This document shows positions 44,747 to 57,144 of a stretch of 64,000 bases of DNA, one piece after another. Where the stretch lies: assembly GCF_003194085.1 (NCBI RefSeq), contig NZ_CP023994.1, forward strand, positions 930,001 through 994,000, in the 5' to 3' direction. The notes under the pieces were generated by a model. That model saw only the letters and a list, made by a program, of their open reading frames with translations. It was not told the origin of the DNA and ran no database searches. The translations under genes and the position numbers were made by a program. The stretch comes from Aurantimicrobium photophilum (GTDB lineage: Bacteria > Actinomycetota > Actinomycetes > Actinomycetales > Microbacteriaceae). Every line of letters starts with the position of its first letter. Position 1 is the stretch's first letter.

Positions 44747-45593
44747 CGCGTTCGATCAGTTCACGAGCGAGCTGGCGGTAGGCCTTCGCAGAAGCGTGCT
44801 CAGGAGCAAACTCGGTAATAGGAACACCAGCAACAGAAGCATCGGGGAACTTCACGGTGCGACCAATGACGGTGTCGGTGACCTTGTCACCGAAGGTTTC
44901 GACAACACGCTCCATGACTTCCTGCGAGTGCAGGGTGCGGGGGTCATACATCGTGGGAACAATGGCATCGAGTTCGATGGCAGGGTTCAAGCGTTCCTTG
45001 ACCTTGTCGATGGTCTCAATCAGGAGAGCAACACCACGGAGTGCAAAGAACTCGGTAGCCAACGGAATAATGACGCCGTGAGCTGCGGTGAGCGAGTTCA
45101 CTGTCAACAGCCCCAGTGAAGGCTGGCAGTCAATGAAAATGACGTCGTAGTCGTTCTTCACCTGGCGAAGCACACCAGCAAGAATCTGCTCGCGGGCAAC
45201 CTCGTTGATGAGGTGAACTTCAGCAGCAGAGAGGTCGATGTTGGCAGGAATGACATCCAGGTTAGGAACCTTGGAGTGTTGAATAGCTGACTTAGTGTCC
45301 TTGACCGATCCACGCATGAGGTCGTAGATGGTGGGAACGTCGTGAGTTTGGATGCCCAAACCTGCAGAAAGTGCACCCTGGGGGTCGAAGTCAACAGCAA
45401 GCACCTTGCGGCCGTATTCAGCAAGTGCTGCAGCCAGGTTGATGCTGGTGGTGGTCTTACCTACTCCACCCTTTTGGTTGGACATAGAGATGATGCGTGC
45501 AGGACCGTGAGAAGCAAGTGGCTCAGGTACTGGGAAGTCTTTCAAGGGACGTCCAGTTGGGCCGACTTTCACGCCGTTCTTGTACGTAACCAC
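44733..45593 (-). CDS. parA: ParA-family chromosome-partition ATPase (Soj-like)
   Basis: 286-residue ATPase. The N-terminal 30-residue segment (VTYKNGVKVGPTGRPLKDFP) is common in the group beside scpA. Deviant Walker A is [19 protein letters not shown], followed by VLAVDFDPQGALSAGLG and DVIFIDCQPSLGLLTVNSLTAA. It is the third ParA-like protein in the window and the one closest to typical Soj proteins. It is the first gene of parA-scpA-scpB-rluB-tyrA-cmk-der, separated from xerD by 109 bp. Confidence 0.93.
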   Translation of the reverse strand: MVTYKNGVKVGPTGRPLKDFPVPEPLASHGPARIISMSNQKGGVGKTTTSINLAAALAEYGRKVLAVDFDPQGALSAGLGIQTHDVPTIYDLMRGSVKDTKSAIQHSKVPNLDVIPANIDLSAAEVHLINEVAREQILAGVLRQVKNDYDVIFIDCQPSLGLLTVNSLTAAHGVIIPLATEFFALRGVALLIETIDKVKERLNPAIELDAIVPTMYDPRTLHSQEVMERVVETFGDKVTDTVIGRTVKFPDASVAGVPITEFAPEHASAKAYRQLARELIERGVVA

Positions 45594-45701
45594 TCGAGTG
45601 TCCCCACTGTGAGATTGAGCAAAATGTTGGCATCCTGAAAACCATGTCCCCGGACTACCGTGATGCCCATTCTAGCTAGTTCTCAGGCTGAAATACCTTG
45701 A

Positions 45702-46613
45702 CTAACCTTGCGCACGTGGGTGTGCCGTGATGTAGGTCTCACGCAACGTATCTGCGGTCACCAGAGTGTAGATCTGCGTGGTTGCCACAGAGGCGTGACC
45801 GAGCAGTTCCTGCACTACACGAACGTCCGCTCCGCCTGCTAGCAAGTGGGTGGCAAATGAGTGCCTAAAGGTGTGTGGCGAGAGCTCTACATCAAGCTGT
45901 GCCCGCTCTCCTGCCTCCCGAATGATGAGCCACGCCATCTGACGACTCACACGAGCACCTCTGGGGCCTAGAAACAATGCCGGGGTGGACTTACCTCGAG
46001 CAGAGAACACAGGGCGCACACGCACCAAATAGGCATCCAGCGCTGCTTGGGCATAAGAACCCACGGGCACGATGCGCTGCTTTCCACCTTTACCGCGCAA
46101 GCGAATCATGCCTTCGCTCACGGTGACATCATCAACATTGAGGCCGACGGCCTCAGAAATACGAGCCCCAGTGGCATAAAGCAGCTCTAAGAGAGCTTTA
46201 TCTCTCACTCGGACTTCGTCATCACCGTCGGTGGCAGCAATCAATGCTGACATTTGGTCGACGGAGATGGCTTTGGGAAGTCTCTTAGGGAGTTTCGGAG
46301 GATTCACATCCGCGGTGACGTTGTTCACGATGATGTTCTCTTCCACCATGAACTTGTGGAATCCCTTGATGGAGCTGAGCGTGCGGGACTGGCTTGATGA
46401 CGTCAGAGGGCTCTCGGTGCGGGTGGCAAGCCATTGAACATACGCGCTCACGTCCGGCAGGGTGATGGCTTCAGCCTCTGTTGTGCCACGCTCCCCTAGC
46501 CAGGCCAGATACGCGTCAATATCGCGCGTGTAGGCAGCAACAGTGTTCTGAGACAGACCACGCTCAATGGCGACATATCTCAAGTAGTTATCGCGGGCTC
46601 GTTGCAGGTTCAT
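45702..46613 (-). CDS. xerD: Tyrosine recombinase XerD
   Basis: 303-residue site-specific recombinase that resolves chromosome dimers with XerC. An N-terminal SAM-like domain (residues 1-90) is followed by the catalytic domain with Arg (ATGARISEAVGL), Lys (RGKGGKQRIVP), HxxR (LSPHTFRHSFATHLL), His (LGHASVATTQIY) and the Tyr of QIYTLVT. All residues are present. Confidence 0.96.
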   Translation of the reverse strand: MNLQRARDNYLRYVAIERGLSQNTVAAYTRDIDAYLAWLGERGTTEAEAITLPDVSAYVQWLATRTESPLTSSSQSRTLSSIKGFHKFMVEENIIVNNVTADVNPPKLPKRLPKAISVDQMSALIAATDGDDEVRVRDKALLELLYATGARISEAVGLNVDDVTVSEGMIRLRGKGGKQRIVPVGSYAQAALDAYLVRVRPVFSARGKSTPALFLGPRGARVSRQMAWLIIREAGERAQLDVELSPHTFRHSFATHLLAGGADVRVVQELLGHASVATTQIYTLVTADTLRETYITAHPRAQG

Positions 46614-46631
46614 GGTGAGTAGTGCGCTGGC

Positions 46632-47297
46632 TTAGGCCTGCCAGGGAGCTCCTGAGCCCAGAGCATCACGGTGTTCACGCATAGCCCACGGGGCATCACC
46701 TGGACGCAGAGTGTCCCAACCTCGTGCCCGGGAAGCAAAGGCGTTCAGAACAGCAATCTGGAAGATGGAATTACTGACGTTTCCTGCCAACACGGCATCA
46801 TGGGCCTCGTCCAAGCTCACCCAGCGCAGTTCCATGTCTGCTTCTTCTTCACTGCGTTCGAACGGAACGGGAGTGTTGTGGAGATCCCGAGCAAGAAAGA
46901 TGCGCACGATCTCGTTGGAGCCGCCAGGTGAGGTGTAGTAATCGGAGAGAACCGACCACGAATCTGCTTGCAGATCTACTTCTTCAGCGAGTTCTCGTTG
47001 CGCAGCAAGAAGTGCGCTTTCACCAGCAATATCCAGCAGTCCTGCCGGAATCTCCCATTCGCGGGTGCGAATGGGGTGACGGTATTGCTGGATGGCAATG
47101 AAACGGTCGTTATCGTCTAACGCCAAAACCGCTACTGCCCCAGTGTGGTCGACGTAATCACGGGCAATCACGTGACCGTTGTATTCAAACCGTTCGTGCT
47201 CGATGTTCCAGACACGGCCGGTGAACACCGTCTCGCGTTCGGTGATGGTCACCTCGGCAGGCTGGTCAACCAGACCTTCCGCGTTGGTGTCAGCCAC
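46632..47297 (-). CDS. NUDIX hydrolase (ADP-ribose pyrophosphatase-like)
   Basis: About 221 residues. The Nudix box is GLLDIAGESALLAAQRELAEEVDL, and the protein also has FIAIQQYRHPIRTREWEIPAG, typical of ADP-ribose pyrophosphatases. The longer frame to 47468 overlaps pyrG; GTG 47297 lies 1 nt after the pyrG stop with AAGG upstream. This gene follows pyrG as Rv1700 does in M. tuberculosis. Confidence 0.92.
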   Translation of the reverse strand: MADTNAEGLVDQPAEVTITERETVFTGRVWNIEHERFEYNGHVIARDYVDHTGAVAVLALDDNDRFIAIQQYRHPIRTREWEIPAGLLDIAGESALLAAQRELAEEVDLQADSWSVLSDYYTSPGGSNEIVRIFLARDLHNTPVPFERSEEEADMELRWVSLDEAHDAVLAGNVSNSIFQIAVLNAFASRARGWDTLRPGDAPWAMREHRDALGSGAPWQA

Positions 47298-47298
47298 G

Positions 47299-50674
<3,376 letters not shown>

Positions 50675-50696
<22 letters not shown>

Positions 50697-51586
50697 CCCG
50701 TGACGGGAAGATCAAACTTCTCCACCAAACGGTCAGTGAATGCTTCCGCGTGGAAGCGGGCGAGGAGAACGGGGGAGGGTGACTTCTTCACAATCACACG
50801 TGCACCTGGGGGCAGGTTACGGGTGCGACGACCGTCACACCACAGCACTCCGTGACCACTGCGGCGCTCCATGATTTCCACTGCAAAGACAGAATCCGGC
50901 CCAACCACTAGCGGACGGGCAAAGAGTGCATGTGCCGAGAGGGGCACGAGCACCATGGCGTCTACAGTGGGCCACACAACAGGACCCCCTGCTGAGAAGT
51001 TGTATGCCGTCGAACCAGTGGGGGTACTCATCACGACGCCATCACAGCCAAAACTGGAAAGGGGGCGGCGATCAACCTCGATGACAACCTCGAGCATGCG
51101 CTCACGGCTTGCCTTCTCAACGGTTGCTTCGTTGAGGGCCCAGGTTTCAAAGACAACCTCGTTGGCCACTTTCACGCGCACAGACAGCGTGGAACGCTCT
51201 TCAACTTGGTAGTCCTTGGCTAGCACACGAGCCACCGTCTGTGGAATAGAGTCACGTTCGGTTTCTGCCAAGAAACCAACGTGTCCAGTATTCACACCCA
51301 GCATGGGAACCGCAGCATCTCGCAAGAGTTCTGCCGCACGAAGAATGGTTCCGTCACCACCGACCACAATGGCGCATTCAATCTGTGTGACAGTGACGTC
51401 CTTGTCGAGAGTGACCAGAGTAGTGAGTTCTGGTGCAAGTTCTTTGACCGGGGCGACTTCAAGTTCACGCAAAACAGGAATAGCACCCTGCGCCTGAATC
51501 TCACGGCACACCTGAACGGCTGCTTCGAGGGTGGCCTGCTGGGCAGCGTGAGAGACAACAAGAATGAAGCGTTGTTCAGCGCTCAT
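50675..51586 (-). CDS. nadK: NAD kinase
   Basis: About 303-residue enzyme that makes NADP from NAD. It has CAIVVGGDGTILRAAELLRD (GGDG motif), LGVNTGHVGFLAE, and GVVMSTPTGSTAYNFSAGGPVV. The first ATG in frame next to AGGAG is too close (51592); ATG 51586 has a spacing of 7 nt. It follows tlyA directly. Confidence 0.95.
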
Positions 51587-51588
51587 TG

Positions 51589-52389
51589 TCATGCTCCTGC
51601 CAGTTGGTGAACCTGCTGAGTCCATTCTGACGGATTCGACTGACTATCTGCACGGAGCCAGAGCACATACTCGTGATTACCCGCTCCGCCCAAGATTGGG
51701 GAGGACAAGATGCCACAGACACCAAGACCGTTATCGAAAGCAGACCAGAGCACCGCCATGACCGCATCTTCACGCAGAGCAGGGTTGGTTACGATGCCCT
51801 CTTTGACGCCTGTGCGACCGACTTCAAACTGTGGCTTGACCAGAAGGACATAGTCCGCGGTGGGCGTGGCACACGCTTTCAACGCGGCCATGACATGAGT
51901 CAAGGAAATAAAGGAGAGGTCAGCAACAACAACATCAGCAACAAAGTCCTGCTTGACCAGGCCAGAGAGCTGGCTTTGATCGAGATTCTTGGCGTTGACC
52001 CCTTCCACAACCAACACACGCTCATCTGAGCGGATGCGTGGAGAGAGCTGACCGTGACCCACATCCAATGCCACGACAGGCTCAGCGCCACGTTCTAAAA
52101 GAACCTGAGTGAATCCTCCGGTGCTCGCACCCACATCAAATGCAGCGCGGCCTTTCACGTCAATGCCGAAGCCTTCGAGGCCGGCAAGGAGTTTGTGTGC
52201 AGCGCGAGAAACGTAGTGGTCTGCGCCATCAACACTGAGTTCGTCGGTTTCCTCAACCTTGGTTGAAGCCTTATTCACAACTTTGCCGCCCACACGAACA
52301 AAACCTTCAGAGATGAGGGTTGCTGCATGTGTGCGCGAACGCGCCAGGCCGCGCTCAGCGAGGGCAGCGTCGAGACGTTGACTAGTCAC
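51589..52389 (-). CDS. tlyA: TlyA-family rRNA 2'-O-methyltransferase
   Basis: About 266 residues. An S4 RNA-binding domain (QRLDAALAERGLARSRTHAATLISEGFVRVGGKVV) is followed by an FtsJ-like methyltransferase (AAFDVGASTGGFTQVLLERGAEPVVALDVGHGQL). Homologs methylate 16S and 23S rRNA, which confers capreomycin sensitivity in mycobacteria. GTG 52389 is chosen because the longer frame covers the small upstream gene. Confidence 0.93.
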   Translation of the reverse strand: MTSQRLDAALAERGLARSRTHAATLISEGFVRVGGKVVNKASTKVEETDELSVDGADHYVSRAAHKLLAGLEGFGIDVKGRAAFDVGASTGGFTQVLLERGAEPVVALDVGHGQLSPRIRSDERVLVVEGVNAKNLDQSQLSGLVKQDFVADVVVADLSFISLTHVMAALKACATPTADYVLLVKPQFEVGRTGVKEGIVTNPALREDAVMAVLWSAFDNGLGVCGILSSPILGGAGNHEYVLWLRADSQSNPSEWTQQVHQLAGA

Positions 52390-52546
52390 GGGTAGGAATG
52401 TCGCCGCCTTCGAGCTGAGCACGCAGATCGTCATAAAGCTTTGCGTAACCCTCAGCTCGGGTTTCAAGTGGCTGCCCCTCAACAACCGAGAGCGTGGAGA
52501 CGAGTTCGCCGTCTGCGGGGCTCTGGGTGTTCTCAGGAGTGCTCAT
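52382..52546 (-). CDS. Small protein upstream of tlyA (Rv1693-like position)
   Basis: 54 residues: MSTPENTQSPADGELVSTLS then VVEGQPLETRAEGYAKLYDDLRAQLEGGDIPTRD. Its stop overlaps the tlyA start. M. tuberculosis has a 58-residue conserved protein at the same place beside tlyA, to my memory, which supports a real gene. The C-terminal half (RAEGYAKLYDDLRAQLEG) looks like an amphipathic helix. Function unknown. Confidence 0.78.
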   Translation of the reverse strand: MSTPENTQSPADGELVSTLSVVEGQPLETRAEGYAKLYDDLRAQLEGGDIPTRD

Positions 52547-52570
52547 AGTTCAAGGTTATCTCACGCGTTG

Positions 52571-52617
52571 ATAAGAAAAACCTTGCTGGAGAGACGATCC
52601 TGCAAGGTTTTTCTTAT
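52571..52617 (-). terminator. Terminator after prpC
   Basis: 16-bp perfect stem (52571-52586 with 52602-52617) with a 15-nt loop, 14 nt after the prpC stop. It ends the prp transcript before the small gene and tlyA. Confidence 0.9.
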
Positions 52618-52631
52618 TTCCCCTCAATTGT

Positions 52632-53756
52632 TCAGAGGTGACGCTCATCCACACCGTTGTAGGCCGACAACGGACGGATAAGTGCGTTCGCTTGGAGCTG
52701 CTCCATGATGTGAGCAGTCCAACCGGTGATTCGTGCTGCCACGAAAATTGGAGTGAAGGTCAGTGTGTCAAAACCCATCAGGTGATACGCAGGACCAGAG
52801 GGGTAATCCAGGTTGGGCAGGATTCCCTTGCGCTCGGTCATGGCTGCTTCGAGACCCTCATATAGGTCAAGAACATCGGGGCGGTTGTAGTACTCGATGA
52901 GCTCAACCATGGACTTACGCATGGTGGGAACGCGAGAGTCACCCTTCTTATAAACACGGTGGCCGAAGCCCATAATCTTGCGCTTCTCTGCCAGTGCCTG
53001 CTCGAGCCATGCTTCTGAGCGAGCTGGAGCATCAGGGCCGAAACCAATCTCGTTGAAGATATGAAGCACAGCTTCGTTCGCACCACCGTGCAGAGGTCCC
53101 TTGAGTGCACCAATGGCACCGGTCACTGCTGAGTAGAGATCAGACAGCGTCGAGGTAATCACACGTGCGGTAAAGGTCGAGGCGTTGAAGGAGTGCTCTG
53201 CATACAAAATCAGGGAGACACGGAAGGCATCCACCACCACGTCATCTGGAATTTCGCCGAAGCTCATCCAGAGGAAGTTTGCTGAGTAATCCAGGTCTTC
53301 GCGAGGCTCAATGACTCCCTCGCCACGACGGCGACGCTGGTCATAGGAAACGATGGCGGGAAGCTTGGCAAACAGCGTGATGCTCTTGGCCAGGTTTCCT
53401 TCAGGAGATGAGTCGTCTGTGTTGGGGTCCGACGCACCAATGACACTGACTGCTGTGCGCACAACATCCATGGGGTGGGCTGTCAAAGGAAGCTCATCGA
53501 TGACGCGCTTGACGTTGGCGTCCAGAGCGCGTTGTGCTCGCTCAGACTTCTGGAACCCAGCAAGTTCTGCTGCTGTAGGAAGTTCGCCGTGCCAGAGCAG
53601 CCAAGCTACCTCTTCGAAGCTCTTGCTGGCAGCGAGCTCTTGCACAGGGTATCCGCGATAGAGCAGCGAGTTGGTCTCAGGGTTCACTTTGGAGACGGCG
53701 GTTGCGTCAACAACAACACCGGCAAGGCCTTTGAAGATCTGGGGTTGTTCAGTCAT
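52632..53756 (-). CDS. prpC: 2-methylcitrate synthase
   Basis: 374-residue citrate synthase-like enzyme that condenses propionyl-CoA with oxaloacetate. The active-site regions are LHGGANEAVLHIF, MGFGHRVYKKGDSRV and ARITGWTAHIMEQ. It is close to actinobacterial PrpC rather than GltA (about 430 residues). It is the third gene of prpD-prpB-prpC. Oxaloacetate comes from pyruvate carboxylase. Confidence 0.93.
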   Translation of the reverse strand: MTEQPQIFKGLAGVVVDATAVSKVNPETNSLLYRGYPVQELAASKSFEEVAWLLWHGELPTAAELAGFQKSERAQRALDANVKRVIDELPLTAHPMDVVRTAVSVIGASDPNTDDSSPEGNLAKSITLFAKLPAIVSYDQRRRRGEGVIEPREDLDYSANFLWMSFGEIPDDVVVDAFRVSLILYAEHSFNASTFTARVITSTLSDLYSAVTGAIGALKGPLHGGANEAVLHIFNEIGFGPDAPARSEAWLEQALAEKRKIMGFGHRVYKKGDSRVPTMRKSMVELIEYYNRPDVLDLYEGLEAAMTERKGILPNLDYPSGPAYHLMGFDTLTFTPIFVAARITGWTAHIMEQLQANALIRPLSAYNGVDERHL

Positions 53757-53778
53757 TGCGTGTTCCTCACAGATTGAG

Positions 53779-54690
53779 CTAGTGCTTGGTGTGGGTGCTC
53801 AGGTCGAAGTTGAAAATGCCTGAATCGAAGTGGTTGTATTCCTCGTAGTCGAGGGTTTCGTAAAGTTCTGCACGGGTCTGCATCTCAGGAACAGAAGCCT
53901 GGAAGGAACCAGTTTCCTTCAAGGAATCAAGTCCTCGGACCGCAGAGCCCATGGCCAAACGCAACAGCGAAACCGGGTAGATCACGATGTTCACGCCGAT
54001 GTCAGAGAGCTGCTGCTTCGTGAAGAGCTCGCTCTTGCCAAACTCCGTCATGTTCGCGAGCATCGGCACTTCAATTGCTGCACGCATAGCCTCAAATTCC
54101 CTGAGGTCCTTCATGGCTTCAGGGAAGATCGCGTCAGCACCAGCATCGATGAGCATCTTGGCGCGGTCGATTGCTGCATCAAGGCCTTCAGCGGCACGGA
54201 TGTCGGTGCGAGCCATGATAAGCAGGTTCTCATCACGACGAGCATCTACTGCGGACTTGATGCGCTTGACGGCGGTGTCGTTGTCCACGACAGCTTTACC
54301 ATCAAGGTGACCGCAGCGCTTGGGGTTGACCTGGTCTTCAATGTGAAGGCCAGCAACACCCGCATCTTCGAGAGTCTGTACGGTGCGGGCAAGGTTGAGA
54401 GGTTCACCAAAACCCGTGTCCGCATCGATGAGCGCAGGAAGATCCGTCATGCGCGCGATCTGCTGTCCACGTCCGGCAACTTCGGTCAGGGTGGTGAGAC
54501 CAATGTCGGGCAGACCAAGGTCTGCTGCCAAGACAGCACCAGAGATGTAGACACCGTCAAAACCTTTGCTCTGAATGAGCTTGGCCGAGAGCGGGTTGAA
54601 CGCACCGGGGAACTGCAGCAGTTCACCGGTGGCTAGACGCTCTCGGAAGAGACGACGCTTCTCTGCAGGAGTTGTCTTGGCATACAGCAT
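53779..54690 (-). CDS. prpB: 2-methylisocitrate lyase
   Basis: 303-residue enzyme that splits 2-methylisocitrate into pyruvate and succinate. The ICL-superfamily motif NPKRCGHLDGK carries the catalytic Cys. DADTGFGEPLNLARTVQTLEDAG gives the metal-binding Asp. The ATG shares a base with the prpD stop (TAATG). The pathway feeds pyruvate and succinate to central metabolism. Confidence 0.95.
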   Translation of the reverse strand: MLYAKTTPAEKRRLFRERLATGELLQFPGAFNPLSAKLIQSKGFDGVYISGAVLAADLGLPDIGLTTLTEVAGRGQQIARMTDLPALIDADTGFGEPLNLARTVQTLEDAGVAGLHIEDQVNPKRCGHLDGKAVVDNDTAVKRIKSAVDARRDENLLIMARTDIRAAEGLDAAIDRAKMLIDAGADAIFPEAMKDLREFEAMRAAIEVPMLANMTEFGKSELFTKQQLSDIGVNIVIYPVSLLRLAMGSAVRGLDSLKETGSFQASVPEMQTRAELYETLDYEEYNHFDSGIFNFDLSTHTKH

Positions 54691-56213
54691 TAGAACAGAC
54701 CCTTGGGCAGTGGCGCAGAAGCCAGAACGCCAGCCTTAGCTGTGACGGTCAAGCCCCCGATTTCTTCAGCAGTGAGCTCGGGTAAACGCTGAACCAGAGC
54801 TAAGAAGCGTTCAACTTCAGCATCTTCGATCACACCGTCAGCGAGGATACGGAATTTGTTGATGTACTGCTCCCGAGCGAAGGGTCGAGCACCGAGGGGG
54901 TGAGCGTCTGCCACAGCAAGCTCGTCCACGATGACTGTTCCATCGTTGAGAGTGATCTCGACGCGACCACCGAATGCTTTCACAGCAGGGTCTTCGGAGT
55001 GGTAACGACGAGTCCACTCAGCATCTTCCAGCGTGGTGGTCTTGTTCCACAGTGCAACGGTGTCAGCACGACCTGCACGTGCAGGAGCGTAGCTGTCCAC
55101 GTGGTGCCACGCTCCATCCTGCAGTGCCACAGTGAAGATGTAAGGAATCGAGTGATCCAGGGTCTCACGGCTAGCCGTGGGGTCATACTTCTGCGGGTCG
55201 TTTGCTCCCGAGCCGATGACGTAGTGAGTGTGGTGCGAGGTGTGGATGACCACAGACTTCACGTTCTCGGGGTTAGTTGCCTCAGGGTGCTCGTTGTGGA
55301 GCTTACGAGCAAGGTCAATCAGGGCCTGTGCCTGATATTCAGCCGAGTGTTCTTTGGTGTACGTGTCGAGGATGCCACGCTTGGCCTCGCCCTTTTCAGG
55401 AAGTGGCACTTCATATGCTGCGGTGGGTCCGTCGAGCATCCACGCAATAACTCCGTCTTCACCTTCATAGATGGGCGTGGGGCTGGTCTCGCCGCGCATC
55501 GCGCGGTCGACAGCCTCCACCGCCATCTTTCCAGCGAATGCAGGTGCGTGTGCCTTCCATGAGGAAATCTCACCCTTGCGTGACTGTCGGGTTGCAGTGG
55601 TGGTGTGCAGTGCTTGACCGATCGCCTGGTAGATGGTTTCGGTAGGAAGCTTCAACATTGTTCCGATACCAGCAGCTGCCGAGGGACCGAGGTGGGCAAC
55701 GTGGTCAATCTTGTGCTTGTGCAGGCAGATGGCCTTCACCAGGTCAACCTGAATTTCGTAGCCGGTTGCAATACCGCGAACCAGGTCAGCACCGGAGACG
55801 CCTACGTGCTGGGCAACAGCAAGGATGGGTGGAATATTGTCGCCGGGGTGTGAGTATTCTGCAGCCAAGAAGGTGTCGTGGTAGTCGAGTTCACGAACAG
55901 CAACACCGTTAGCCCAGGCTGCCCACTCAGGTGAGACGCGGAGATCTTGAGGCTCACCGAACAGGTTTGCGCCGTTGCCACCTGTCGATGAGGGATGTGA
56001 GAGTGCCTGCGAACGAGCAGACACAACTGGCTTACGAGTCAGTGACGCAACAGCAACAGATGCGTTATCGATGATGCGGTTGATCACCATCTCGGTTACC
56101 TCTGCAGAAACAGCAACAGGGTCAGAAGCTACTTCTGCGATCTTCCAAGCGAGCTGGTCTTTGCGCTCAAGAGTTTCTTCACTCTTGTAGACGCGCACGT
56201 TGTGGAGCTTCAT
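54690..56213 (-). CDS. prpD: 2-methylcitrate dehydratase
   Basis: 507-residue enzyme of the MmgE/PrpD family that dehydrates 2-methylcitrate. The N-terminal domain ([38 protein letters not shown]), [29 protein letters not shown] and the long conserved [29 protein letters not shown] region are as in PrpD. It is probably the first structural gene after gntR in the operon. Confidence 0.95.
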   Translation of the reverse strand: MKLHNVRVYKSEETLERKDQLAWKIAEVASDPVAVSAEVTEMVINRIIDNASVAVASLTRKPVVSARSQALSHPSSTGGNGANLFGEPQDLRVSPEWAAWANGVAVRELDYHDTFLAAEYSHPGDNIPPILAVAQHVGVSGADLVRGIATGYEIQVDLVKAICLHKHKIDHVAHLGPSAAAGIGTMLKLPTETIYQAIGQALHTTTATRQSRKGEISSWKAHAPAFAGKMAVEAVDRAMRGETSPTPIYEGEDGVIAWMLDGPTAAYEVPLPEKGEAKRGILDTYTKEHSAEYQAQALIDLARKLHNEHPEATNPENVKSVVIHTSHHTHYVIGSGANDPQKYDPTASRETLDHSIPYIFTVALQDGAWHHVDSYAPARAGRADTVALWNKTTTLEDAEWTRRYHSEDPAVKAFGGRVEITLNDGTVIVDELAVADAHPLGARPFAREQYINKFRILADGVIEDAEVERFLALVQRLPELTAEEIGGLTVTAKAGVLASAPLPKGLF

Positions 56214-56245
56214 AGGGTTTCCCTTCGTGGGGTGTCAGTTGCGGC

Positions 56246-56908
56246 TTAGGCCACGTCGGCGGATTTAAGGTGCCCCTTTACCGAGGCTCGAATGTTGGTT
56301 AAAGATTTGTGGAGGTGCACGTGAGTTGCGTGGGCAGCGAGGGCTGCATCTCCGTCGATGATCGCTTGAATGATCAAGAGGGTCTCGGTCGCGCTTTCGT
56401 GCAGGCGAGCTGGGTTACCGCGGGCAATACGGCGGATGCGTGAGAGGTGAACACGTGAGTTCTGAAGAGCAGAGACGAGGTAGGCATTGTTGACTGCCTC
56501 ATCGAGTGCTTCATCAAACCTCTCGTTGAGTTCGTAGTAGTGACGAACGCCCTCTTCACCAGATTCAATGAGGCGATTGGCATCTGCAAACTGCTCAGCA
56601 ATCTTGATAAAAACTTTGGGGTCTCGACGTTGTGCGGCTAGTCGTGCAGCCTGTTCTTCGAGTGCTTCTCGAACTTCATAGAGCTCAGTGATGTTTTCGA
56701 GTGAAATCTCTGTAACCACAACACCACGGCCTGGGGCCGACTCTACGAGGCCATCTGCAATAAGACGAGATAGAGCTTCACGTAATGGCGTGCGCGAGAC
56801 ACCGAGACGCGTTGACTGTTCTACTTCAGCCAGGACGGTGCCGGGAGCGATATCGCCATCCACAATTTCGTGGAACAGCTTGCTATACGCCTTATCGCTT
56901 GCTCTCAC
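56246..56908 (-). CDS. GntR-family regulator (FCD type)
   Basis: 220-residue repressor or activator. The winged HTH is SKLFHEIVDGDIAPGTVLAEVEQSTRLGVSRTPLREALSRLIADGLVES. The FCD domain has the metal-binding Asp/His pattern (RHYYELNERFDEALDEAVNNAYL and HVHLHKSLTNIRAS). It reads toward prpD and is divergent from prpE. Three TGTATACA palindromes lie in between. GTG start, with AAGGAG 5 nt upstream. It probably controls the propionate genes. Confidence 0.92.
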   Translation of the reverse strand: MRASDKAYSKLFHEIVDGDIAPGTVLAEVEQSTRLGVSRTPLREALSRLIADGLVESAPGRGVVVTEISLENITELYEVREALEEQAARLAAQRRDPKVFIKIAEQFADANRLIESGEEGVRHYYELNERFDEALDEAVNNAYLVSALQNSRVHLSRIRRIARGNPARLHESATETLLIIQAIIDGDAALAAHATHVHLHKSLTNIRASVKGHLKSADVA

Positions 56909-56941
56909 GAGGTCTCCTTCGACGGGTTAGCTTGAGCTTAT

Positions 56942-56949
56942 TGTATACA
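56942..56949. promoter_or_regulatory. GntR-type operator 1 (TGTATACA)
   Basis: Perfect 8-bp palindrome, about 22 nt from operator 2 (two helical turns), in the gntR leader. It matches the core bound by many FCD-type GntR proteins. Confidence 0.7.
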
Positions 56950-56963
56950 GACCAGCTCCTCTA

Positions 56964-56971
56964 TGTATACA
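56964..56971. promoter_or_regulatory. GntR-type operator 2 overlapping the gntR promoter
   Basis: TGTATACA contains the -10 hexamer TATACA of a minus-strand promoter (-35 TTGCGT at 56987-56992, spacer 17). Binding here would repress gntR-prpDBC. Confidence 0.72.
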
Positions 56972-56992
56972 CACAGGTGTTTCAACACGCAA
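56964..56992 (-). promoter_or_regulatory. Promoter of gntR-prpDBC
   Basis: The -35 is TTGCGT (minus strand, 56992-56987), the spacer is 17 nt, and the -10 is TATACA (56969-56964). The start would be about 55 bp before the GTG. Confidence 0.65.
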
Positions 56993-57006
56993 TAGTTGTC
57001 GAAATA

Positions 57007-57034
57007 TTGCACGTTTTGGTGTTTTGTGTATACA
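57007..57034 (+). promoter_or_regulatory. Promoter of prpE-DUF485-actP
   Basis: The -35 is TTGCAC (57007-57012), the spacer is 16 nt, and the -10 is TATACA (57029-57034), the latter inside operator 3. The transcript would have a leader of about 100 nt. Confidence 0.65.
57027..57034. promoter_or_regulatory. GntR-type operator 3 overlapping the prpE promoter
   Basis: Perfect TGTATACA palindrome containing the -10 hexamer of the plus-strand promoter, 63 bp from operator 2 (about six helical turns). Confidence 0.72.
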
Positions 57035-57144
57035 GTCGTCTCTAACGTTTCATTTCCTGGGGACATTTGTATCCAGGTCAGGGAACTGCAGCACAACTCA
57101 ACAAGCCACAACGATGTGGTTTGAACTCAAAGGGGAGGCGAGAA

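Noticed and set aside
53830-54636. 268-residue ORF opposite prpB
   Set aside because: Antisense shadow; prpB motifs and operon structure are decisive.
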